This document shows, piece after piece, positions 1-7,413 of a stretch of DNA of 51,214 nt. Each line of letters starts with the position of its first letter. The stretch's first letter is position 1. The stretch spans positions 1 through 51,214 of the forward strand of contig PEBX01000015.1 in assembly GCA_003050645.1 (NCBI GenBank). The letters run 5' to 3'. The position numbers and the translations under genes were made by a program. Source of the DNA: Candidatus Carbonibacillus altaicus (GTDB lineage: Bacteria; Bacillota; Bacilli; Thermicanales; DSM-22653). The notes under the pieces are model-generated. The model saw nothing but the letters and a program-made list of their open reading frames with translations. It was not told the origin of the DNA and made no database searches.

Positions 1-106
1 CGTTCGCCGCTAGGAATTCGCCCGAAGGCGTATCCCCCGCTCGACTTGCATGTATTAGGCACGCCGCCAGCGTTCGTCCTGAGCCAGGATCAAACTCTCC
101 GTAAAT
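1..106 (-). rRNA. rrs: 16S ribosomal RNA, 5' end only
   Basis: The reverse complement contains AGAGTTTGATCCTGGCTCAG, the universal bacterial 16S 5' motif, followed by the conserved GACGAACGCTGGCGGCGTGCC and the helix-6 region. Only about the first 106 nt lie in the window; the gene continues beyond position 1. The 5' end is placed by analogy with Bacillus (TTT about ten bases before GAGTTTGATC). The sequence is typical of Firmicutes, but too short to fix a genus. Confidence 0.97.
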
Positions 107-297
107 GTCTATCAATACAAAAGAAGGATCTTGGCTACTTTTCATGCCGCGAATACTGACTGTCTCGCGCATGCATCATCCGATCTCTTCCCGCAGGCTT
201 TAAGCCCGCAAGACGCAGACCTTTTTACTGTGTCTTACGACTGTGTTACAGGCTGCTGTTTAGTTTTCAAGGTGCACGGCCGTATCTCACGGCGACA
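107..297 (-). other. rRNA operon transcribed leader
   Basis: Sequence between the predicted start site and the mature 16S 5' end. On the minus strand it carries CCTTGAAAACTAAACAGCA near 255-275, resembling the CTTGAAAACTgAACA motif known from Bacillus rRNA leaders and spacers. It also has a GCGGGCTT/AAGCCTGC hairpin near 194-210. No protein gene is supported here; a plus-strand open frame across it has no ribosome binding site and overlaps the rRNA promoter. Confidence 0.6.
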
Positions 298-303
298 TTT
301 GCT

Positions 304-332
304 ACTTTACCACACCTTCATGAAGATGTCAA
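304..332 (-). promoter_or_regulatory. rRNA operon promoter (sigma-A)
   Basis: On the minus strand: TTGACA (327-332), a 17-bp spacer, and TAAAGT (304-309). The -35 box is a perfect consensus with optimal spacing, and the site lies about 200 bp before the 16S 5' end. The stop codon of the OsmC-family gene (TGA, 329-331) lies inside the -35 hexamer. Confidence 0.8.
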
Positions 333-778
333 GCGTTTTGATTCAGGATTTTTTCTCCATTTATTTCAAAGGAATACGTCAACTCTGCATTGAGTGAAGC
401 CGATGCCGAACAGTATTTATGCATGGACAATTCGATCGCTCGGTGAACTTTTTTTTCATCCAATCCATCACCGGTTAAACGATAGTGCAGATGAATTTTG
501 GTAAAACGCTTGGGGTGGTCTTCGGCCCGTTCGGCTTCGATGTCTACATGCAATGTTTCCATTGGTTCGCGCATTTTATTTAAAATCGAGACGATATCGA
601 TCGATGTACATCCTCCCAGACCATGCAGCACAAGTTCCATAGGGCGTGGCCCGCTGTTTGTACCGCCGACCGATTCTGCTGCATCGATACGTACGACATG
701 GCCACTCTCTCCGACCGCTTCAAAAGCCATTTGCCCTTTCCATTGTAAGTGCGTCCGCAACGACCTCATCTCCTTCAT
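329..778 (-). CDS. OsmC/Ohr family protein (YhfA-like)
   Basis: A 149-residue protein of the OsmC/Ohr family, small cytoplasmic dimers that reduce organic hydroperoxides or related thiol-reactive compounds through two cysteines. Visible support: GGCTSIDIV with Cys57 and HKYCSAS with Cys123, the two family cysteines in their usual contexts, plus the PMELVLHGLGGC segment typical of the YhfA/YmaD branch. The ATG at 776-778 follows AAAGGA. The gene is divergent from pdaB, and its stop codon lies within the rRNA promoter -35 box. The substrate cannot be told from sequence, so no symbol is given. Confidence 0.88.
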   Translation of the reverse strand: MKEMRSLRTHLQWKGQMAFEAVGESGHVVRIDAAESVGGTNSGPRPMELVLHGLGGCTSIDIVSILNKMREPMETLHVDIEAERAEDHPKRFTKIHLHYRLTGDGLDEKKVHRAIELSMHKYCSASASLNAELTYSFEINGEKILNQNA

Positions 779-808
779 TGAATCCTTTGTGGTAACTTGG
801 ACATAATT
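779..808 (+). promoter_or_regulatory. candidate sigma-G/sigma-F promoter of pdaB
   Basis: TGAATC (779-784), 17 bp, then CATAATT (802-808). This resembles the forespore sigma-G pattern (GHATR, 17-18 bp, CATnnTA), with mismatches in the last -35 base and the last -10 base. B. subtilis pdaB is under sigma-G, which supports the reading. The -35 abuts the start codon of the divergent OsmC-family gene. Confidence 0.45.
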
Positions 809-826
809 CGCTTTTTTGCCGCATAG

Positions 827-838
827 GTTGATATCAAC
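827..838. promoter_or_regulatory. 12-bp perfect palindrome in the divergent spacer
   Basis: GTTGATATCAAC is a perfect inverted repeat between the divergent OsmC-family gene and pdaB. It could be an operator, but no regulator is known or encoded nearby, and a single 12-bp palindrome can occur by chance. Confidence 0.25.
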
Positions 839-852
839 ATCGAAGCGCTCGT

Positions 853-1665
853 ATGACTTTCCCTTACGATTTACATGAAAGGCGGTCGAGAACTGTGCCT
901 CGCAGACTTCGCTTCTGGATGATTATCTCTTGGAAAAAGTCGCGCCGGGTGCTTGCTTTTTTCTTTATTGTGTTTGCTTCTCTCATTATATTATACAACG
1001 AGCGCGATGTCATTGTCGCGTTTAAACCTAGAGAAGCCGGTGCCATTTATCACGTGCCAACCGATGAAAAATTGATCAGCCTTACGTTTGATATTAGCTG
1101 GGGTGAAGTGCAGGTCCAACCTGTCATGGAGACGTTGCAAAAAGAAGGTGTCTTACAAGCGACGTTTTTCGTATCCGCACCTTGGGCGAAAGATCATACG
1201 GATATCGTTAAAAAAATGATACAAACCGGCTTTGAGCTAGGTACACTCGGGAATCGTCATATGAATTATACCCGATTGGATGAAGCAACGCTTTTAACAG
1301 AGATCAAAACCGGTGAAGATGTTTTAAAAAGTATTACTGGACAGTCGGTTTCCTTATTCCGTCCGCCCAACGGCGATTTTGACCAAAAAGTATTAAAAAC
1401 GGCGAGTTCTCTCGGCCTTACAACCGTCCTCTGGAGCATCGATGCCGAGGATTGGAAAAACCCGGGACGCGATGTCATCACCTCGCGTGTGCTAAAATCC
1501 GCCAAACCCGGGGCCATCGTCCTCCTGCATGCCAGCGATTCAGCCAAAGAGACGCCGGAGGCGCTCGCGGACATCATCCGTGGATTAAAACGCGACGGGT
1601 ACCGTTTTAAAACCGTGAGCGAACTTATCAGCGGCTATAAAGACGCTGTTCACACCGTTCCCTAA
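853..1665 (+). CDS. pdaB: PdaB-like polysaccharide deacetylase family sporulation protein
   Basis: A NodB-fold protein of 270 residues with one N-terminal membrane anchor (about residues 33-49), so the catalytic fold faces outside the membrane or the forespore intermembrane space. TFDISWGE (78-85) is the PdaB version of NodB motif 1; RPPNG (170-174) and LLHASD (224-229) match later motifs. The usual His-x3-His metal site of motif 2 is not seen: GNRHMNYT occupies that place. PdaB is needed to keep the spore cortex intact late in sporulation. Position next to kbaA and gerD matches B. subtilis. The start is uncertain: ATG 853 has little ribosome binding site, whereas GTG 895 follows AAAGGCGG. 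Confidence 0.88.
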   Translation: MTFPYDLHERRSRTVPRRLRFWMIISWKKSRRVLAFFFIVFASLIILYNERDVIVAFKPREAGAIYHVPTDEKLISLTFDISWGEVQVQPVMETLQKEGVLQATFFVSAPWAKDHTDIVKKMIQTGFELGTLGNRHMNYTRLDEATLLTEIKTGEDVLKSITGQSVSLFRPPNGDFDQKVLKTASSLGLTTVLWSIDAEDWKNPGRDVITSRVLKSAKPGAIVLLHASDSAKETPEALADIIRGLKRDGYRFKTVSELISGYKDAVHTVP

Positions 1666-1696
1666 GCTTCCGGAAAGACATGAGGCAAGGAATTTT

Positions 1697-2296
1697 TTAT
1701 TCTTTTTGTTTATTAAAGATTCGTCCGGCAATCAGTACCTGATAGGCATTGGCCAGACTGAGAGGAAGCGCCATATCAAAAAACGCTCTCATATTTTCCA
1801 GACGGAGGGCAGGTATGAGTTCGAGCAGCGTAAAAACAAACATAAAAAAAAGCGTCGGGGCCAGGGCTGATCGGCCCGTTTGTTTTACTTTGAGGTATGT
1901 GATGATCAGAGCAAAGCTTAATAGGGCCAGTACAGTGAGTGGGGTCAAAACCTTAAAAGCATATCCTTGCCCTAGAAGCACCGGATAAAACAGTAAATCG
2001 ACCAGTACGATGAACGAGATCGCCAATAAAAGAGTAGACCATAAACCGCGATACGGTTTGGGAAAGAGACTTAAACCCAGCGTTTGCAGCATATTAAACA
2101 CGAAATAACCGAGGAGTGATAAGGCTGCATAGACCATTCCGCTACCAAACCAGCTGACGACACCGATCAGTGCATCGAGCACACTTTTGATGGGCCCACC
2201 TTCGACCATCATCAGTATCGACGCGCTTATGATGCCACCGACCCCTCCAACGGCAAGTGTGGACCAGAGCAAAAAAACAAGACGTCTCGTATTCAC
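1697..2296 (-). CDS. kbaA: KbaA-like activator of the KinB sporulation signalling pathway
   Basis: An integral membrane protein of 199 residues with about six hydrophobic segments. In B. subtilis KbaA promotes KinB kinase activity, feeding the Spo0A phosphorelay at sporulation onset. I chose GTG 2294-2296 as start: it follows GAGAGAGGA by eight bases, and the product MNTRRLVFLLW matches the length (198 residues) and N-terminus of B. subtilis KbaA. A GTG at 2417-2419 would add 41 polar residues without a good ribosome binding site. The flanking gerD and pdaB are in the B. subtilis order. The call rests on synteny and hydrophobic profile as much as on sequence. Confidence 0.82.
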   Translation of the reverse strand: MNTRRLVFLLWSTLAVGGVGGIISASILMMVEGGPIKSVLDALIGVVSWFGSGMVYAALSLLGYFVFNMLQTLGLSLFPKPYRGLWSTLLLAISFIVLVDLLFYPVLLGQGYAFKVLTPLTVLALLSFALIITYLKVKQTGRSALAPTLFFMFVFTLLELIPALRLENMRAFFDMALPLSLANAYQVLIAGRIFNKQKE

Positions 2297-2458
2297 CGTG
2301 CTTGTCCTCTCTCGAGCAATAATTTGGTCTATCGCTTGAAATCGATCCCATGATTCGGCCCCACCACGGATGAGTGCGGTTGACTCGATCGCGCCAGGTC
2401 TTCCTGGACTATATTGCACTAAAGGAAAGACCGATGCAGTTCGCCTGTCTTACGATAC

Positions 2459-2488
2459 GCATAGAGGCAAGCATTCGGTCGCATATTA
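2459..2488 (+). promoter_or_regulatory. candidate sigma-G promoter of gerD
   Basis: GCATA (2459-2463), 18 bp, CATATTA (2482-2488) fits the sigma-G pattern GHATR-N17/18-CATnnTA. gerD is a known forespore sigma-G gene in Bacillus. The site is about 40 bp upstream of the start codon. Confidence 0.5.
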
Positions 2489-2527
2489 ACAATAGCAAAA
2501 AGGCATTTGGGAAAGCGGTGATGAGAG

Positions 2528-3178
2528 ATGCGCATGATCAAAACCGTTTGGGTTTTCGTCTTCCTTCTTGCAACTGCATCGTGTGCCGGAGAATCTTCCT
2601 CCGGAAAAGAAAGTAGCCTGGATTACAATGACTTGAAAACGATGGTGAAAGACATCATTCAGACGGAAGAAGGTCAAAAAACGATCAAAGAAGTCTTAAC
2701 GAAAGACGAAGTAAAACATGAGCTCATTCTATCCCAACCGGAAATCAAGCAGGCCGTCTTAACAGCGCTTACTTCTGAACAGGGTCAAAAACAGCTCAAA
2801 GAAATGTTTGATGACCCAAAATTTGCCGCCACCGTCGCCAAAACGATGCAAAAGGAAAACGAAACATTATTAAAAACGTTGATGAAAGACCCGGAATATC
2901 AGGGCATGCTGCTCGATGTTTGGAAAGATCCCCAGTTTGAAAAACAACTGCTCGACCTCATGAAATCAAAGGCCTACCGGGAACAAACGGCCAAAGTCGT
3001 AGAAGATACGGTTAAGTCGCCCCTTTTTCAGGAAAAACTCATGAGAATCTTGGAAAAAGTACAGGAAGAAGCAAGCAAACCAGAGAAAAACAACGAAGAA
3101 AAAGGCTCGGGACATGAAAACCAAGGCGATGAAGATGGAAGTGCCGAAGAAGGCGGAAGTGGTGGCGGCAGCCAATAA
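2528..3178 (+). CDS. gerD: GerD spore germination lipoprotein
   Basis: A 216-residue lipoprotein precursor. Residues 1-19 form a signal peptide ending LLATASC, a slightly atypical lipobox with Thr at -3. The middle (about 30-180) is charged and helical with repeated short Gln-Lys-x-Leu-Lys blocks, as in GerD, which trimerises as a coiled rod and clusters germinant receptors in the spore inner membrane. The tail from about 185 is low-complexity Glu, Gly and Ser, ending GSGGGSQ. It runs opposite to salA and kbaA, as in B. subtilis. A second in-frame ATG at 2534 is possible. Confidence 0.88.
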   Translation: MRMIKTVWVFVFLLATASCAGESSSGKESSLDYNDLKTMVKDIIQTEEGQKTIKEVLTKDEVKHELILSQPEIKQAVLTALTSEQGQKQLKEMFDDPKFAATVAKTMQKENETLLKTLMKDPEYQGMLLDVWKDPQFEKQLLDLMKSKAYREQTAKVVEDTVKSPLFQEKLMRILEKVQEEASKPEKNNEEKGSGHENQGDEDGSAEEGGSGGGSQ

Positions 3179-3225
3179 AGAGATCATGTAGGTCCCCCTC
3201 AAAGAAACCATAAGGAGGTTACGTC

Positions 3226-3288
3226 AGCAGTTGACCTAGAGCAGTTGACCTAGAGCAGTCGATCAGGCGGTCGATCAAGCAGTTCAAA
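3226..3288. repeat. short tandem repeat array between gerD and salA
   Basis: Two exact 14-bp units AGCAGTTGACCTAG (3226-3239, 3240-3253), followed by shortened variants AGCAGTCGATCAG (3254-3266), GCGGTCGATCA (3267-3277) and AGCAGTTCAAA (3278-3288). Just before it, TAAGGAGGT (3211-3219) looks like a ribosome binding site, but no reading frame follows. The array sits between two convergent genes. Confidence 0.8.
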
Positions 3289-3299
3289 ACATGCGTCAT

Positions 3300-4403
3300 T
3301 CATGAAGAGTGCGTTTTTTGCTTTGTTTGTACTTTGTTCCATATTTTTTGGGCCAAATCTGCATAAACCTTGCCAGCCGGGTGACTTGGCGCATAGATCG
3401 AAGGGGAAAAATCCGGATGATCCGGATCCATCTCATCCGGTAAACCGAGCGGGATTTCAGCTAACAGCTCTGTTCCTAGAACTTCTGCAAGTCTTGCGCC
3501 GCCTCCGCGGCCGAATACATAACCGCGTTCACCGCTAGAGCATTCATAATAAGACATATTCTCTACTACTCCGAGAAGCTCATGGTTCGTCCGTAAAGCC
3601 ATCGTCCCCGCGCGCGCAGCAACAAATGACGCGGTGGCATGCGGTGTGGTGACAATGATTTCTTTGGATTGAGGGATCTTGCTGTGAACATCAAGCGCAA
3701 CATCGCCGGTTCCCGGCGGTAGATCCAAAAGCATCACATCGAGCGGACCCCAGCTCACTTCCCTTAAAAACGTATCCAGCATTTTCCCTAACATCGGACC
3801 GCGCCAGATGACCGGAGAATTATCGTTTACGAAAAAGCCCATCGACATCACTTTGACTCCAAAACGCGGAACAGGCAGGATAACGTCATTGATCACCGTC
3901 GGCCGCTGTTCAATGCCCATCATATCCGGGACGCTAAATCCGTAAATATCGGCATCGATCAACCCGACATGAAGCCCCATACGGGCAAAATTGACGGCCA
4001 GGTTGGTCGTCACGGTGGATTTTCCAACGCCGCCTTTTCCACTAGATACGGCCAGAAAAACCGTATGTTCATCCCCTGGCAGGCGATTGGGATTTAATGA
4101 GACGTGATGTGTGTCGCTGTTACTGCGCAGCCTCGCTGCAAGTTTTTCCCGTTCTTCTTCCGTCATCGTGGAAAAACGCACGGTTACCGTACCTGCACCG
4201 ATATCACTCAAAGCGCGTTTGACGTCATCTTCCAGCGTATGTTGAAGCGGGCAACCGGAGATGGTAAGCTTGACTTTAACGTCTACATCTTTACCGCGAA
4301 TATCGATCGCTTCGACCATATCCAGAGCCACGATATTTTCATGAATCTCCGGGTCATAAACTGTGCGAAGCGCTTCCAAAATCTTCTCGTCTGAGAGTGC
4401 CAT
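3300..4403 (-). CDS. salA: SalA/Mrp-ApbC family P-loop ATPase
   Basis: A 367-residue protein with an N-terminal MIP18/DUF59 domain (about 5-80, including SGCPLQHT) and a C-terminal Mrp/NBP35-type ATPase. The deviant Walker A is GKGGVGKST (122-130), followed by DADIYGFSVP and DLPPGTGD. In B. subtilis SalA derepresses exoprotease genes by repressing scoC; the Mrp family elsewhere carries Fe-S clusters. The C-terminal CxxC of Fe-S carriers is not present: only ECSSGERG occurs there. ATG 4401-4403 follows AAGGGGGG by eight bases and is preferred over the GTG at 4427. It lies downstream of cwlD, as in B. subtilis. Confidence 0.88.
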   Translation of the reverse strand: MALSDEKILEALRTVYDPEIHENIVALDMVEAIDIRGKDVDVKVKLTISGCPLQHTLEDDVKRALSDIGAGTVTVRFSTMTEEEREKLAARLRSNSDTHHVSLNPNRLPGDEHTVFLAVSSGKGGVGKSTVTTNLAVNFARMGLHVGLIDADIYGFSVPDMMGIEQRPTVINDVILPVPRFGVKVMSMGFFVNDNSPVIWRGPMLGKMLDTFLREVSWGPLDVMLLDLPPGTGDVALDVHSKIPQSKEIIVTTPHATASFVAARAGTMALRTNHELLGVVENMSYYECSSGERGYVFGRGGGARLAEVLGTELLAEIPLGLPDEMDPDHPDFSPSIYAPSHPAGKVYADLAQKIWNKVQTKQKTHSS

Positions 4404-4448
4404 GAGCCCATCCCCCCTTGTGAACACAAAAAAATAGATGCTGACGTT

Positions 4449-4457
4449 ATTATATCA
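4449..4457 (-). promoter_or_regulatory. extended -10 promoter of salA
   Basis: On the minus strand TGATATAAT combines a perfect TATAAT with the TGn extension. No good -35 is seen 17 bp upstream. It lies between the cwlD stop and the salA start, which suggests salA can be transcribed alone. Confidence 0.5.
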
Positions 4458-4474
4458 TGAAACCGCAGAAATGC

Positions 4475-5251
4475 CTAAGGAACATCCTGCGGCTTACGCA
4501 TCTCATCATCATGGGTTTGCCAAAAGTCTAAAATGCCTTCATAAATGGCATAGGCGACGAGCGACTGATAGACCGGATCGGCAAGTTTTCTCGCTTCCTC
4601 CGGGTGTGAGAGGTAGCCTGCTTCTACCAGCACCCCGACTGGCTCCATCATGCGCAGGATAAAAAGATCCTGCCCGGACTTGATTGCCCGATCCGTAAAG
4701 ACGTGGGCCTTAAGCCGTTTTTGAATGTGCTCTGCCAGCGCTTTCGCGTCTTGGCGCTCCGGATGGTAAAACGTCTCCGCCCCATGCCATCGGGGCGAGG
4801 GAATGCTGTTAAGATGAATGCTGATGGCCAGATTCACCCCCGGCTGATTGATGATCTTCATCCGCGCGCGCATATCGCGCTGTTTGCGCGTTCCACCTCC
4901 ACCGTCGGAGAGCATGTCATCTTTCTCACGGGTCATGATGACAACCGCCCCGGCCTGTTGCAGGTAATCCCGCAGTTTTAGGGCGATGCTTAAGGTCAAA
5001 TTTTTTTCGATGAGACCTCCATAACCGACTGCCCCGCCGTCGATTCCGCCATGACCCGGATCGATGGCAATCACGAGTCCACTGAGCGGCGGAAACCTCC
5101 CATCAATTGGTTCGTGAGCGGAAGACAGTTGGGTGAAAAGGGGTAAACCGGATTTGACCCACATTGACCAGACAAGAAAGCTTAAACTTAACATGAAAAC
5201 CCGGTAACTCAGCTTTTCTTGTGTCCGATACACCCTTTGTGTCCCATACAC
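4475..5251 (-). CDS. cwlD: CwlD N-acetylmuramoyl-L-alanine amidase
   Basis: A 258-residue Amidase_3 enzyme with an N-terminal membrane segment (about 16-33) for anchoring. CwlD removes peptides from muramic acid so that muramic-delta-lactam can form in spore cortex, the mark read by germination lytic enzymes. Zinc and catalytic motifs are visible: DPGHGG, LIEKN, SIHLNS and VEAGYLSHPEEA, in the expected order. GTG 5249-5251 follows AGGAAAGGGG by eight bases. B. subtilis CwlD is 237 residues. The start region contains an internal near-repeat (5221-5233 and 5239-5251). The gene follows the rplM-rpsI terminator. Confidence 0.92.
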   Translation of the reverse strand: MYGTQRVYRTQEKLSYRVFMLSLSFLVWSMWVKSGLPLFTQLSSAHEPIDGRFPPLSGLVIAIDPGHGGIDGGAVGYGGLIEKNLTLSIALKLRDYLQQAGAVVIMTREKDDMLSDGGGGTRKQRDMRARMKIINQPGVNLAISIHLNSIPSPRWHGAETFYHPERQDAKALAEHIQKRLKAHVFTDRAIKSGQDLFILRMMEPVGVLVEAGYLSHPEEARKLADPVYQSLVAYAIYEGILDFWQTHDDEMRKPQDVP

Positions 5252-5311
5252 GATATACGCCCCTTTCCTTTTTTACGTCCTTAGTTTGACCCGATCAGAG
5301 CGCTTTATAAG

Positions 5312-5363
5312 TTAAAAAAACGAACAAAGCACCCAGCCATGCCTTGTAAAGGCGGCTGGGTGC
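5312..5363 (-). terminator. intrinsic terminator of the rplM-rpsI transcript
   Basis: On the minus strand, GCACCCAGCC pairs with GGCTGGGTGC (5329-5363), with an inner GCC/GGC extension, followed by a T-rich tract with seven consecutive T (5314-5320). It lies about 50 bp after the rpsI stop. Confidence 0.85.
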
Positions 5364-5412
5364 GGCGTGTTTGGAGCATTTGGCCCCATATCCTCGCATG
5401 AAACTCATATCG

Positions 5413-5805
5413 TTAGCGTTTGGAGAACTGCGGTGCCCGACGAGCTTTTTTGAGACCGTATTTTTTGCGTTCTTTCATGCGTGGATCGCGGGTTAAAAAA
5501 CCAGCTTTCTTTAAGAGCGGGCGAAATTCAGGATCTACACTCAAAAGCGCACGGGCAATACCATGGCGGATCGCCCCGGCCTGACCGGTAAAACCGCCGC
5601 CGCTCACGGTGGCGATGACATCGTATGCACCGGCCGTACCGGTCAACACAAGGGGTTGCTGCACGATCAGCTTTAATGTAGCCAGACCAAAGTATTCATC
5701 CATCGGTCGACCGTTGATCGTAATCTTACCCTCCCCCGGGCGTAAAAAGACACGTGCAGTCGCCTTTTTACGGCGTCCTGTCCCGTAATACTGGACTTTT
5801 GTCAA
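5413..5805 (-). CDS. rpsI: 30S ribosomal protein S9
   Basis: A 130-residue S9, a 30S head protein whose C-terminal tail reaches the P-site tRNA. Support: [17 protein letters not shown] at the start, [19 protein letters not shown] in the middle, and the universal end [13 protein letters not shown] chose TTG 5803-5805 as start: AAAGGGGG lies seven bases upstream and the length equals that of B. subtilis S9. The frame stays open for another 30 codons upstream, through an 18-bp tandem duplication, but that extension has no counterpart in S9. Co-transcribed with rplM. Confidence 0.96.
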   Translation of the reverse strand: MTKVQYYGTGRRKKATARVFLRPGEGKITINGRPMDEYFGLATLKLIVQQPLVLTGTAGAYDVIATVSGGGFTGQAGAIRHGIARALLSVDPEFRPLLKKAGFLTRDPRMKERKKYGLKKARRAPQFSKR

Positions 5806-5849
5806 AGGTTTTCCCCCTTTCTTCAGAACAATGCGTTCGTTATGGCAAG

Positions 5850-5885
5850 GATCAATGGTTCTTCCTTGATCAATGATTCTTCCTT
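5850..5885. repeat. 18-bp tandem duplication upstream of rpsI
   Basis: GATCAATGGTTCTTCCTT (5850-5867) is followed at once by GATCAATGATTCTTCCTT (5868-5885), 17 of 18 identical. It lies in the unusually long (164 bp) rplM-rpsI spacer. A GGGGC/GCCCC hairpin follows at about 5895-5910. Confidence 0.85.
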
Positions 5886-5969
5886 TGTGGGGCACACGCC
5901 CCTCTTCTTTAGACCCTAGGCGCTATGCGTTCACGTTTGCCAAGCGCGTTTTCAGACGGTGGCCATACC

Positions 5970-6413
5970 TTATTTTTTAAGTTCATACACTTCCGGTTTT
6001 TGCGCAGCATGTGGATGCGACTCGCCGCGGTAGACTTTAAGCTTTGTGAACAGCTGACGTCCCAGGCGATTTTTCGGAAGCATCCCCCGAACGGCCAGTT
6101 CGATCATACGTTCCGGGAACGTTTTATGCATTTCTGCAGCCGTCCGCGCTTTGAGCCCCCCTGGATAGCCGGAATGACGATAATATATTTTATCCGTCCA
6201 TTTACGGCCGGTCAGTTCGATTTTTTCCGCATTGATGACAATGACAAAATCGCCCATATCGAGATGCGGTGTAAAGGTCGGTTTGTGCTTCCCACGAAGG
6301 AGCGTTGCCACCTGCGAGGCCAGACGTCCGAGCGTCTGCCCGGTCGCATCGACTACATACCATTTACGTTCGCTTAAATGCGCGTCTCCTTTGGGCATAT
6401 AAGTCTTTTGCAT
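5970..6413 (-). CDS. rplM: 50S ribosomal protein L13
   Basis: A 147-residue L13, an early-assembling 50S protein that binds 23S rRNA. Support: [35 protein letters not shown] and [10 protein letters not shown] are family signatures, and the C-terminus [17 protein letters not shown] is conserved. ATG 6411-6413 follows AAGGAGGGAAGAAA. It is the first gene after a strong promoter and is followed by rpsI, the usual pair. Confidence 0.97.
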   Translation of the reverse strand: MQKTYMPKGDAHLSERKWYVVDATGQTLGRLASQVATLLRGKHKPTFTPHLDMGDFVIVINAEKIELTGRKWTDKIYYRHSGYPGGLKARTAAEMHKTFPERMIELAVRGMLPKNRLGRQLFTKLKVYRGESHPHAAQKPEVYELKK

Positions 6414-6459
6414 TTTCTTCCCTCCTTACCTTCCGAGGCATATACAAAATCCGTGTCTC

Positions 6460-6488
6460 ATCATACTGCATTCCTTATACGTTGTCAA
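6460..6488 (-). promoter_or_regulatory. promoter of rplM-rpsI (sigma-A)
   Basis: TTGACA (6483-6488), 17-bp spacer, TATGAT (6460-6465) on the minus strand. It lies in the truA-rplM spacer and separates rplM-rpsI from the upstream ecf-truA genes. The leader is only about 40 nt and shows no strong structure. Confidence 0.85.
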
Positions 6489-6562
6489 GCAAGCATCGAT
6501 CATACGCTTTAGAGTATCCAGCCCGCCATCCAGCACAGCTTCAGATCAAGCTTCTCATCCGA

Positions 6563-7372
6563 TCAGGCCTCAAGCTTGTAGCCGGCGGGGCGCGGCGGAA
6601 GCGGACCGGGGTCAAATGGCGTAAGTGTATCATAATGAACGGCGTATAAATAAAGGCCATCAGGCGGTAGAGCGTATGCGGCAAAGTTCGCACGCACCGT
6701 ACCGCTTAGTACTTGATGAAGCATCTCGAGCATAAGTTCCCCTCGTCCGATAGACAAGAGGACGCCGATCATAATACGCACCATGCGGTACAGAAAGCCA
6801 TCGCCGCGAATCCAAAACCACCACGAGTCACCGGATTCAACAAAATCTAGAAAATCGATCGTGCGGACAGTCGTTTGGGCGCTCGAGCCTTGCTTTTGAA
6901 AGGCATAAAAATCATGCCGACCGGTAAGTAGTTGACTCGCCTGCCGGATAAGCATCGGATCAAAGGAAGCTTGGGTCGCATAGGCGAGCCCCTTTTCCCA
7001 TGGATACAAAAACGGCCTTAAGCGCACCTGATAGACATACGTTTTGGAGCGCGCCCCATAGCGTGCATGAAAGTCAGGTGGGACAGCTTGGGCTCGCACG
7101 ACCATGACGTCTTCCGGGAGGTACGGAAAAAGGGCGTACGGCAGTCGCTCGGCAGGAATATGAGATGGTAAATCGACGTGGACGACCTGCCCAAAGGCAT
7201 GCACGCCACGGTCAGTGCGACCGCTCCCGACCACTTGAAGTGCTCGACCATAAAGGTTTTGAAGCGCCAGCTCCAGCACTGCCTGAATCGTAAGCTCTCC
7301 GCTTGTCGAGCTTTGCCGCTGAAATCCATGGTACGCTCGACCATCGTAGGCAACCGTTAACGCAACGCGCAC
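6563..7372 (-). CDS. truA: tRNA pseudouridine(38-40) synthase TruA
   Basis: A 269-residue TruA that isomerises uridines 38-40 in the tRNA anticodon arm to pseudouridine. The catalytic aspartate is Asp54 in GSGRTDRGVHAFGQ; the N-terminal VAYDGRAYHGFQRQ is a family hallmark. The start is GTG 7370-7372, behind AGGAGG with an 11-base gap. It follows ecfT with a 41-bp gap and probably shares its transcript, the arrangement found in Bacillus. A near-repeat of GATCAxGC (6544 and 6561) brackets the stop codon. Confidence 0.95.
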   Translation of the reverse strand: MRVALTVAYDGRAYHGFQRQSSTSGELTIQAVLELALQNLYGRALQVVGSGRTDRGVHAFGQVVHVDLPSHIPAERLPYALFPYLPEDVMVVRAQAVPPDFHARYGARSKTYVYQVRLRPFLYPWEKGLAYATQASFDPMLIRQASQLLTGRHDFYAFQKQGSSAQTTVRTIDFLDFVESGDSWWFWIRGDGFLYRMVRIMIGVLLSIGRGELMLEMLHQVLSGTVRANFAAYALPPDGLYLYAVHYDTLTPFDPGPLPPRPAGYKLEA

Positions 7373-7413
7373 CCTTCGTTCATCCTCCTACACCGGTTCC
7401 ATCTCCATATGGT

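Noticed and set aside
131-397. Plus-strand open frame over the rRNA leader
   Set aside because: It crosses the rRNA leader and promoter, has no ribosome binding site, and its product resembles nothing.
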